A stretch of 64,000 bases of DNA from positions 158,868,526-158,932,525 of the forward strand of contig NC_037673.1 of assembly GCF_003255815.1 (NCBI RefSeq). Direction: 5' to 3'. A program made the position numbers and the translations under genes. The notes below the pieces were generated by a model that was given only the letters and a program-made list of their open reading frames with translations, did not search any database and was not told the DNA's origin. Shown here piece after piece: positions 1-7,872 of this stretch (the first letter of the stretch is position 1; the number at the start of each line of letters is the position of its first letter). Origin of the DNA: Theropithecus gelada. Lineage: Eukaryota > Chordata > Mammalia > Primates > Cercopithecidae.

Positions 1-598
1 TTACAGCATAAGGAGGGGAGATAAAGGAACTTTAATGGTTGTAAGGGCCCCATATATCACTTGAAAAGATAAAATATAAACTGGATGTGAAGTTGAAAAG
101 TCATATGTACATATCACAAGTCCAATACAAACCACTGAAAAAATACTTTAAAAGATGTAGTAAAAATTAATAGATAAATTAAAATGCAATTTTAAAAATT
201 ATTCATATAATCAAAAAGGGAGGAGAGAAAAAAGGAAGACAGAACAGAAGAAACAAAATGAAGACATGGAATAAAAGAGCAGCCTAAATCCAAACATATT
301 AATAAAACATTGAATGTAAATAATCTAAGACAACCAATTTAAAGACAAAGGTAATGAGACTGAATTACAAAGATACCCAAATATATGCTGTTTATAAGAA
401 CTCAGTTTGAATATCTATAAATTAAGTATTTATAAAGTGGACAAAAGTTATAAAATACTAATAAAAAGCAAAGAAAATTTTCAGGCATAAAAAGAACATT
501 ATATACTGATAAAAAAAATTTCATCAAAACACATAGTAATCATAAATTGCATGCACTTAACAAAATAACTTTGAAATATGTTTATGTGTGTGTACACA
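1..598 (+). mobile_element. Old L1 (L1M-type) fragment, ORF2 endonuclease region
   Basis: Diverged but recognisable L1 ORF2 text in sense orientation. The stretch around 310-420 matches the endonuclease-coding part, including the run atatgctgtttataag, and 480-580 matches the next part of the domain. It is full of stops and frameshifts, so it is dead. The element starts outside the window and continues after the LTR insertion at 599-836. The high divergence puts it among mammalian-wide L1M subfamilies; the exact subfamily cannot be read by eye. Confidence 0.75.
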
Positions 599-836
599 TG
601 TATAATCATGAATGTTTGTGTTCCCCCCTAAATTTGTATGTTAAAACATAATCACTAATACTATTAGAAGGTTGAGACTTTCAGAGATTTTCAGATTTTC
701 TCTTTCTTTTTAGAGAAATTCTAAGATTTTTAGCTCTTAGACTTCTCAGCCTCCACACCTGTGAGAAATAAATTTTTATTGCTTATAAGCTACCCAGTTT
801 ATGATATTTTTTGTAGCAACCCAAATGAACTAAAAG
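599..836 (+). mobile_element. MLT1-type MaLR solitary LTR, diverged
   Basis: It starts with the MLT1 opening (gaatgtttgtgttcccccc) and ends with the typical 3' part: gtgagaaataaattt, then cacccagttt-like and gtagcaacccaaatgaact text. The middle is shortened to about 240 bp against roughly 370 for the family. It splits the L1M ORF2, so it inserted after that L1. No clear 5-bp target duplication remains. Confidence 0.7.
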
Positions 837-1653
837 AGTTAGAAATATAAACACTCCTTCAATGTGATTGATAGAAGTAGACAGAAAATCAGTAAGAAAA
901 TAAAAAACTTGACTAATACCCACAAATACCTTGACATAGTTGATATATATAGAACCCTTCACGCAAAAGCCTGTGAATACGTTTTTATATGCATAAGAAA
1001 CAATGGCCACAGCTGAACATATTCTGCATCACCGAAAAATATATTGACATTTTGGTTGACAGGTTAACCAAAAAATTAAATTTTGTAAATGTTATCTTGT
1101 CACTATAATGAGATTTGACTGGAAATAAATAATAGAAAGCTACCTGGAAAATCCCTATACACATAAAAATTAAATCACACATTTTTAGATAATCACTAGG
1201 TCAAAGAGGAAGCCTCAGGATAAATTCAGAAACATTTTGAACGGAATGGAAACAAAATTATAGCATATCAATATTTGCAGAATACACCAAAAATACAAAT
1301 TAAAAACATTTATAGCATTAAATACATTTATTAGAAATAACAGAGTTCTAAAATTACTACTTTAAGCTTCCACCTGAAGGATCTAGGAAAAGAAGATAAA
1401 TTTAAACCTAAATCATGCAGAAAAAGGAAATAAAAATATAAGCTGATAGCAAAAAAAGATGAAAACAGAAACAATTGAAAAAAATTTAAAAAGTGGTTAT
1501 TTGTAAACATCAATAAAATTGATAAAATGGTAGCCAATTTGACTAGGAAATGATTAAAGCCAGTGTTCTCATGCCAAGAATGAAAGAGGAAACGGCTTTA
1601 TAAACTCCATAGGCACTAAAAACATAATAAAGGAATCCTGCAAAAAACACTAT
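837..1653 (+). mobile_element. Old L1M continued, ORF2 endonuclease to early RT region
   Basis: Continues the L1M of 1-598. The text at 870-1000 (gtagacagaaaatcagtaag) and at 1120-1260 (aatagaaagctacctgg, then aaatcacacattt) follows L1 ORF2 order. It is non-coding because of many stops. A younger L1 3' fragment is inserted at its end, flanked by the target duplication aaacactat (1645-1653 and 1955-1963). Confidence 0.75.
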
Positions 1654-1954
1654 GGGGAGAGGAAAAATGAAGAGAACTTCGTTAATGGGTGCAAAATTAC
1701 ACTTAGATAGAATAAATAAGTGATAGTAATTGATAATGTCGTAGGAAGACTATAGTTAAAAAAATTTTTGTATATTTTGAAATAGCTAGAAGAAAAGAAT
1801 TAGAATTTTCCCAATAGAAATAAAAGTACATGTTAGAGGTGAAGGATAGACCAGTTATCCTGATCTGTTCCTTGTACATTGTATACAGGTATCAAAATAT
1901 CACATGTATCCCCAAAATATGTACCATATTATATATCAACGAAAAGTAATAAAT
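1654..1954 (+). mobile_element. L1MA/L1MB-type 3' UTR insertion, 5'-truncated
   Basis: About 300 bp of L1 3' UTR, with the characteristic order gttaatgggtgcaaa, gactatagtt, and tatcaaaatatcacatgta near the end, followed by an A-rich tail. A perfect 9-bp direct repeat, aaacactat, flanks it at 1645-1653 and 1955-1963, as expected for target-primed insertion. The host L1M text runs on cleanly after it. Confidence 0.75.
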
Positions 1955-3940
1955 AAACACTATCAACATAACTTGTACATGAAGGAAATGAAACATTTTC
2001 TTGAAAGAGGCAAACTAAGAAAACTTTCTTAAGAGGACAGATAATCTAAGTAGTCATATTTCTAATAATAAAATTGAATTCATAGTTAAATCCTTTTTAA
2101 AGAATTGTCAAGCCTGAATGTTTCCACTGGTGAATTCTACCATATGTTTAAAGAAGAAATAACACAAATATTATAAAATCTCTTCCTAAAAGCAGAAGAA
2201 AAGGGAATATTTATCAATTATTTTATTATGCCAGGATTGCCCTAATACCAAATCCAGATTAAGACAGTACAGGACAAGAAAATCAAAGACAGAGCAATCA
2301 TAAATATAGATGCCAAAATCCTCAATAAAGTATTAGCACATTGAATCTACAAATAAATACAAAGAATAAACCATCGTCAAATGAAGTTAGTCTCAGGAAA
2401 TGAAATATTAAAAACTAATATTAGAAAAATCAATCAACATACTCCATCATATCAACAGGCATACAAATAAAAAAAACATGATCATATGAGTAGATAACAA
2501 AAGCAGTTAGCAAAGACAACAACCATTCAGGATTTTTAAAAAATACTTCCACAAACTTATGAATAGTAAAAAAGTCTTTTATGTGATAAATGGCAACTAC
2601 ATAAAACCCACATCTAATGTCATGTTTAACATTGAAAGACAGAATACTTCTCATTAAGATCATGACCAAGGCACAGATGTTCACTCTCACCAGCCCTGTT
2701 TAATACTGTGCAAAAATCTTCACAATTTCAATGAAGCAAAGAAAGGAAACAACAGATATTGAAATTGAAAAGGACAAAATGAAACTGTTCCTATTCTAGG
2801 AGACAAGTTTTCTATATAGAAGCTTTCAAATAATCTACAGAAGAGCTCCTAGGACTTATAATTGGGTTTACTGAGGTTGCAGAATATGATATGAAGATAC
2901 TAAAGTCAATATTACTTGTATACACTATCAATCAACATGTGAACATAGACAAAGCACCATTCATAGGAGTTTCAAATAATGAATTAGTCAGGTATAAAGT
3001 GACCAACATATGCATAGTACATATATGTTGAATCTCCAAAATGCTAATGAAAGATATCAAATAAGACACAGTCCATGAAGAAATACTTGGTGTTCATTGA
3101 ATGGAAGAGCCAATATAATTAAGATGCCAATCCCAATGAAACCTCTGTAGGATTTTTTTAATAGAAATATACAAATTAATTATAATCTTTATATTAAAAG
3201 ACAAAATAATCAACAAACATAATTGTTATGAAACTACTACAAATAAGACAGTATGTCATTGACAAAGAGAGATACATAGCTCAATGAAACAGAGAACAAT
3301 AAAAAATACATAATTATAATTCGTGGATTTTTAAGAAAATGAGAAAGTCAAGTTAATGGAATAAGGATGGTCCTTCTAACAATGCGTGATTAAATATTTG
3401 GACATTCACTTACCAAGAAAAAAAAAGTGTTGTTTTTTTTTTCTTGGTAAGAAGGTTTGCCTTATTGAAAATATACTGAAAATGGATTATACAGTAAATT
3501 GTAAAATGCCAAACTCTGAAATGTTTAGAGGAAAACTTAGGGAAAGATCTATGTCTCCTTGAGTTACGCAAAGACTTCTAAAACATATTTCAAGTCACAT
3601 ATCCGGCAAAGAACTTGATATACAGAATATACAACTAAGTCTTAAATCAAGAGTAAGAAAACAAACAATTTAATCAAAATATGGGCAAAAAAATTGAATA
3701 TTTACTGTAACACAGAAGTCATATGGATGGCAAATAAACATATGAAAAGCTGCGCAACCTTATTAGTCATTGAAATGCAAATTGAAACCAATATGCTAGG
3801 CTATACTAATATACACTTATTAGAATGACTATAATGAAAAACACTGATAATACCAAATTCTGACTACTACAAGGAACAACTGGAAATTGATTACAGGTGG
3901 GACCTCAAAATGGTACAGCCACTCAAGAAAATCGTTTGCT
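1955..3940 (+). mobile_element. Old L1M continued, ORF2 RT and C-terminal region
   Basis: Sense L1 ORF2 text. The region 2060-2460 corresponds to the palm/fingers of the reverse transcriptase (ccactggtgaattctacca, then aaatcctcaataaagtatta). The region 2690-2830 is the part after it, and 3660-3940 is the C-terminal cysteine-rich region, ending at ggtacagccactc. Stops are everywhere. The same element resumes at 7377 with the expected next text, so the 3.4 kb between is an insertion. Confidence 0.75.
3409..3451. repeat. Perfect inverted repeat, 18-bp arms, 7-nt loop
   Basis: The arm at 3409-3426 (cttaccaag plus nine A) is the exact reverse complement of 3434-3451 (nine T plus cttggtaag), with seven bases between. 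It lies inside the old L1M ORF2. Older L1 copies are not known to me to have a hairpin here, so it probably arose locally, for example by template switching. Confidence 0.85.
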
Positions 3941-3941
3941 C

Positions 3942-4009
3942 ACTTCTCTCAATGCTAAATATTTCACTCCACTCTCTTCTTGCTTGCATGGTTTCTGAGA
4001 ACTTGTATA
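3942..4009 (-). mobile_element. HAL1/L1 ORF1 C-terminal fragment, antisense
   Basis: Read on the minus strand it gives the ORF1 segment just before and around the conserved motif QARREW-like (gcaagaagagagtggagtg), typical of HAL1 and L1 ORF1 C-terminal domains. MER2 separates it from the rest of ORF1 at 4292. It has no poly(A) tail or 3' UTR: the L1M text ends within a few bases of it. Confidence 0.6.
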
Positions 4010-4291
4010 TAGTCAGCTCTCCATATTTGTGGGATCTGCATATGGGGATTCAAGTACCATAGGTCAAACCTCTTTAGAAAAAAAATAGTAAGTATCAATA
4101 TAAAAATGTAAATAAACAGCAATACAGCATAACAACTATTTACATAACATTTGCATTTTATTAGCTATTATAAGTAATCTAGAGTAGATTTCAAGGATGC
4201 AGAAGATGTATGCAGTTCATATATAAATAATATGCCATTTTATAGAAGGAAATTGAGCATTCTCAGATTTTAGTATCTGCGAGGGTTCCTG
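4010..4291 (-). mobile_element. MER2 (TcMar-Tigger MITE), 3' truncated
   Basis: It begins with the MER2 terminal text (agtcagctctccatatttgt, a decayed form of the family terminus). It keeps the diagnostic interior acagcataacaactatttac, tataagtaatctagag, then atgccattttatag and tgagcattctcagatttta. The last 40 or so bases, with the second terminal inverted repeat, are missing. It sits inside HAL1 ORF1, so it inserted later. Orientation is uncertain because the ends are near-palindromic. Confidence 0.75.
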
Positions 4292-4543
4292 TAAATAATC
4301 CTCCTTTGAATGAATATAAGGAGACAATTTTAATTGCTATCTTTGCTTCTCTATAGGTCTGCTGATTTTTCTGTCTTCTTACAAGATCTTTTTCTTCATC
4401 TTTGGCTTTTTGAAGTTTGCAAATGATATACCTGGATGTGATTATGTTTGTATTTATCATGGTTTGTGTTCTTTGAGCTTTCTGGGTCAGTGGTTTGATG
4501 TTTGACATTAATTTCAAAAAAGTCCCAGTCATTACTGTTTCAA

Positions 4544-4588
<45 letters not shown>

Positions 4589-4970
4589 TCTTGTTTTCCC
4601 ATTGTATGTTTATATCTTTTGTAGTTGCCCAACATTGTTGGATATTTTGTTCTTTTTTTTCTTTAGTCATTTCTGTCTTTGCTATTCAATTTCAATGTTT
4701 TCTGTTGTATCCTCAATTGCAGATTCTTTATTCAGCTGTGTCCCATCTACTAATGAGTCTATCAAATTCATTCTTTATTTCTGTTCAGGGTTTTTGGTGA
4801 CTATCATTTTTAAAAACTATTTCTTAGAATTTTAATGTCTCTACATTATTCATCTGTTTTTTCATGTTGTTTGCTTTTTCCATTGAAACTTTTAGCATAT
4901 TAATCATAGTTTAAAAATTTCTTATAATTCCAACATTCCTGCTGTATCTAGTTCTGATGCTGGTTAAGAG
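4292..4970 (-). pseudogene. Dead ORF1 of a HAL1/L1M element
   Basis: The minus-strand translation keeps an L1/HAL1 ORF1 pattern: a stretch like IQ-W---KDINI followed by FLKLMSNIKPLTQKAQRT, then YIICKLQKAKDEEKDLV. ORF1 encodes the RNA-binding chaperone of the L1 particle. The frame has no ATG-to-stop continuity across the domain. An arginine-glutamate run (about 4548-4596) has been created by expansion of a CT microsatellite, and MER2 cuts the C-terminal part. The family call rests on this residue pattern plus the lack of any antisense ORF2 nearby, which favours HAL1 (ORF1-only) over a full L1. Confidence 0.55.
4549..4590. repeat. (CT)n microsatellite
   Basis: About 40 bp of nearly pure CT, interrupted by one TGT. 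It lies in HAL1 ORF1 antisense sequence, where the coding strand was GA-rich, the likely seed of the expansion. It is long enough to vary in length between individuals. Confidence 0.9.
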
Positions 4971-5026
4971 ACTAAAAAAAAAAAGCAAAAAAAAACCCCT
5001 CAGTTTCTTGGAACTGTGTTTTTTTT

Positions 5027-5060
<34 letters not shown>

Positions 5061-5462
5061 TATGCCTTGTAATGTTGTGTTGAAAAGTGGGCATGTTGTA
5101 CAGGTTAGAAGTAACTGAAGTAAATGTAGTTGTAAGGTGTGGAAGGAAGGAAAGTGTTCTATCATCCTGCGATTAGGTTTTAGTCTTTTAGTAGCCCTGA
5201 ACTGTGAACTTCACCCTTGTTTCTCAGTCTTGCAACTCCCTTAAATCAAACAGGACAGCTAGAGGAGGATGGAGTTAGGCCAATCTAACAGGTAAATTAA
5301 GCTCATACTCCAGCAAGTTAGATTCTGGTTAACTGGTTTCTCCTGAGGGCAGAACTTGTCAAGAATAGATGGCTCCAGCATATTTCAAAATGAGTCCTTT
5401 TCCCCTCTCTCTGCTTGGCAGATAAAGGGATTTTCTCTGTGAGATATATATATATATATATA
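4971..5462 (-). mobile_element. HAL1/L1M 5' UTR region, antisense, with long poly-T
   Basis: Continues upstream of the ORF1 remnant on the minus strand. Text such as atgccttgtaatgttgtgtt (5071 on) and gcctgaactgtgaacttcac-like sequence (around 5195) is typical of the leader region of old L1/HAL1 copies. A homopolymer-rich tract, T with a short C interruption, covers about 5019-5058, and a short (TA)n runs up to the AluJ tail at 5445-5462. Confidence 0.5.
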
Positions 5463-5679
5463 TTTTTTTTTTTTTTCTTTTTCTTTTTCTTTTTTGAGAT
5501 GGAATCTCAATTGGTGACCCAGGCTGGACTGCAGTGGCACAATCTCAACTCACTGCAACCTCTGCCTCCTGGGCTCAGATGATCCTCCCACCTCAGCCTC
5601 CTGAGTAGCTGGGACTACAGGCATGCACCACCATACCCAGATAATTTTTTGTATTTTTGGTAGAGACAGGTTTTGCCAT
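5463..5679 (-). mobile_element. AluJ, first part (split by MSTA)
   Basis: Antisense Alu: a T/C-rich tail, gagatggaatctc, then gcagtggcacaatctc, and gtagctgggactacaggc. J-type markers are the ctgggctca and gatcctcccacctcag text. The Alu is interrupted at 5679 by an MSTA element and resumes at 6867. Flanks tctctgtgagatat (left, near 5433) and tctctgtgatatt (right, near 6966) look like its target duplication. Confidence 0.9.
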
Positions 5680-6026
5680 TGATATGATTTGGCTGTGTCC
5701 CCACCCAAATCTCATCTTGAATTCCCATGTGTTGTGGGAGGGACCTGGTAAAAGGTAATTGAATTGTGGAGGCAAATCTTTCCCATGGTGCTATTCTTGT
5801 GATAGTGAATGAGTCTCATGAGATCTGATGGTTTTATAAAAGGAGTTCCCCTATACAAGTTTTCTATTCTTTTGTCTGTCACCATGTGAGGCATGCCTTT
5901 CACCTTCACCATGATTGTGAGGCCTCCCCAGTCACATGGAGCTGTAAGTTCATTAAACCTCTTTCTTTGGTAAATTACTCAGTTGCAGGTATGTCTTTAT
6001 CAGGAGTGTAAAGATGGATTAATACA
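5680..6026 (+). repeat. MSTA 5' LTR
   Basis: Opens with tgatatgatttggctgtgtc and ends with gattaataca. It contains gatctgatggttttataaaa (TATA-like box region), gagttcccc and the near-3' gtccattaaacctcttt-type polyadenylation region. The gagttcccctatacaag text separates MST from THE1. The LTR would have held the promoter and poly(A) signal on the plus strand. Confidence 0.9.
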
Positions 6027-6750
6027 ATAAATTGGTACTAGGAGTAGGGTGCTGCTGAAAAGATACCTAAAAATGTGGAATCGATTTTGGAATTGGGTAA
6101 CAGGCAGAGGTTGGAATAGTTTGGAGGGCTCAGAAGAAGATGGGAAACTGTAGGAAACTTTGAAATTCCTAGAGACTTGTTGAATGGCTTTGAACATAAT
6201 GCTGATAGTGATATGGACAATGAAATCTAGGCTATAGTGGTCTCAGATGGAGATAAGGAGCTTGTTGGGAACTGGAGTAAAGGTGACTCTTGCTATATTT
6301 CAGCAATGAGACTGTTGGCATTTTGCCCCTGTTCTAGAAATTCATGGAACTTTGAACTTGAGAGATGATTTAGGGTATCTGGTGGAAGAAATTTCTATGC
6401 AGCAAAGCATTCAGGATGTGACTTGGGTGCTGTTAAAGGCATCCAGTTTTATAAGGGAAGCAGAGCATAAGCATAAAGGTTTGGAAAGTTTGCAGCCTGA
6501 CAATGCAATAGAAAAGAAAATTTCATTTTCTGAGGAAAAATTCAAGCTGGTTGCAGAAATTTGCATGAGTAACGAGGAACTGACTGTTAATCACCAAGAC
6601 AATGGAACCAATGTCTCCAGGGCATGTCAGAGGACTTCATGGCAACCCCTCCGGTCACAGGCCCAGGCCCAGAGGCCTAGGAGGAAAGGATAGTTTCCTG
6701 GGCTGGATCTAGAGCTCCCTTGCTGTGTGACACTTAGGGACTGCGATGAA
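6027..6750 (+). mobile_element. MST/THE1-type internal sequence, 5' half only
   Basis: Starts with the MaLR primer-binding region (attggtactaggagtag) directly after the LTR. It then follows the MaLR interior order: gggtaacaggcagaggttgg, gaacttgagagatgattta, and cagcctgacaatgcaatag. A frame of 113 codons (6352-6690) is open but has no recognisable retroviral motif. MaLR interiors are not known to code for a full protein set, and this copy is a relic. Confidence 0.8.
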
Positions 6751-6861
6751 TCTGAGGCCTCCGCAGCCATGTGGAACTGTAAGTCCATTAAACCTCTTTC
6801 TTTTGTAAATTTCCTAGTCCTGGTTGTAGCTTTATCAGCAGCATGAAAGTGGATTAATGCA
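6751..6861 (+). repeat. MSTA 3' LTR remnant
   Basis: Only the end of the LTR survives: gaggcctccgcagccatg, then ccattaaacctctttc and the terminus ggattaatgca. It aligns with the last 110 bp of the 5' LTR at 5917-6026. The deletion junction is at about 6750. Confidence 0.85.
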
Positions 6862-6866
6862 GCCAT

Positions 6867-6963
6867 GTTGGCCAGGTTGGTCTTGAACTCCTAGCTCAAG
6901 TTATTCTCCCTCCTTGGCCTTCCAAAGGGCTGGGATTATAGGCGTGAGCCACTGTGCCCAGCC
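6867..6963 (-). mobile_element. AluJ, second part
   Basis: Picks up the AluJ text exactly where it broke off: gttggccaggttggtcttg, then ccttccaaagggctgggat and tgagccactgtgcccagcc at the Alu 5' end. The five bases 6862-6866 (gccat) are the MSTA target duplication. Confidence 0.9.
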
Positions 6964-7376
6964 ATCTCTGTGATATTTTCTGTGAGAACTGGTCAGAGCT
7001 CCTAGAAGTAAAACTCACAAAAATGTGGGGGTCCCTCTATGACTGGGTACCCCTGAAGTTTTTAACTCTCATACTTGTCAACATTGAGCCTCCAGCAATT
7101 CATCAGTTATAGTTTAGGTTTTTCTTACGCTGGTACTGGTTCCCTCTCATGGTTTTCTGCCCTGGTAAGCTGTGATTCTCTGCACTTATCTACCTATCTC
7201 TCCAATTTGGGGTGGGGGGTGCAGTGGTTTTCTCTGTGGCCTCATTTCTCTGATAGGTATCAGAAGAGTTGAGTTTTCAATTTGTTCTTCTTTTTACTTG
7301 TTGTTAGAACAGAGTGGCTAATTCTAAGTTTCTTATACGCTGAGCTAGAAACTGGAAGTCCAGTTGTTTTGTATAA
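6964..7376 (-). mobile_element. HAL1/L1M 5' UTR, antisense, up to the insertion edge
   Basis: Continues the antisense block of 4292-5462 beyond the AluJ. It ends around 7376 with text that reads on the minus strand as a plausible 5' end (ggacttccagtttctagctc). No coding signal. The plus-strand L1M resumes immediately afterwards. Confidence 0.45.
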
Positions 7377-7872
7377 CGTTAAATTTGCCCTTACCATATG
7401 ACCCATCCATCCTACAAAGCCTACATATAAGATTTACAGCAATCAATGTACAATCACCAAAAATTGGAAACAACCCAAATGACTTTTAGTAAGGAAATGG
7501 ATAAATTCTGGTACAAACGTACAATACAATACTACTCAACAATAAAATAAATGAGCAACTAGTATACACAAAAACATGAATGACTTCTAAAGACAGTATG
7601 ACAAGTTAAAATAGCCAGTCTCAAAGGTTACCTTCTAAATTATTTAAAAATATATATATATTGGAAAACAACAAAACAATTTGAATGGGGACCAGGTCAT
7701 TGGTTGCCAGGGATGGGGTGAGAGGGGGATTTGGCCACCAAGTGACAGCACAAGAGAGTTCTTTGGAGTGTTATAATTATTATGCATCCCAATTGTGCTG
7801 GTTGTTACATAAATCTGTAGATGTTTTAAAACTCAGAAATGTGCAATTAAAGAAATACGTTTTGTAAATGTT
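7377..7872 (+). mobile_element. Old L1M 3' end (ORF2 C-terminus and 3' UTR)
   Basis: Resumes the L1M of 1-3940 with cttaccatatgacccat. It then keeps L1 order: tggaaacaacccaaatgac, aatactactcaacaataaa, ggttgccagggatgggg, and a terminal acgttttgtaaatg-like end. This is the natural 3' end of the oldest element in the first 8 kb. Confidence 0.75.

Larger units (their letters stand above)
5680..6861 (+). mobile_element. MSTA-type MaLR provirus, internally deleted
   Basis: LTR retroelement of the ERVL-MaLR group: a 5' LTR (5680-6026), part of the interior (6027-6750) and only the last 111 bp of the 3' LTR (6751-6861). A perfect 5-bp target duplication, gccat, lies at 5675-5679 and 6862-6866, so both outer ends are original. 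A deletion of roughly 1.1 kb removed the second half of the interior and the first two thirds of the 3' LTR. It sits inside an AluJ. Confidence 0.9.

Noticed and set aside
4263..4670. Minus-strand open frame of 135 codons with an Arg-Glu repeat
   Set aside because: It is HAL1/L1 ORF1 text plus a translated CT microsatellite, and its C-terminal end reads into MER2. Not a host gene.
6352..6693. Plus-strand frame of 113 codons
   Set aside because: It lies wholly inside the MSTA interior; no known domain.
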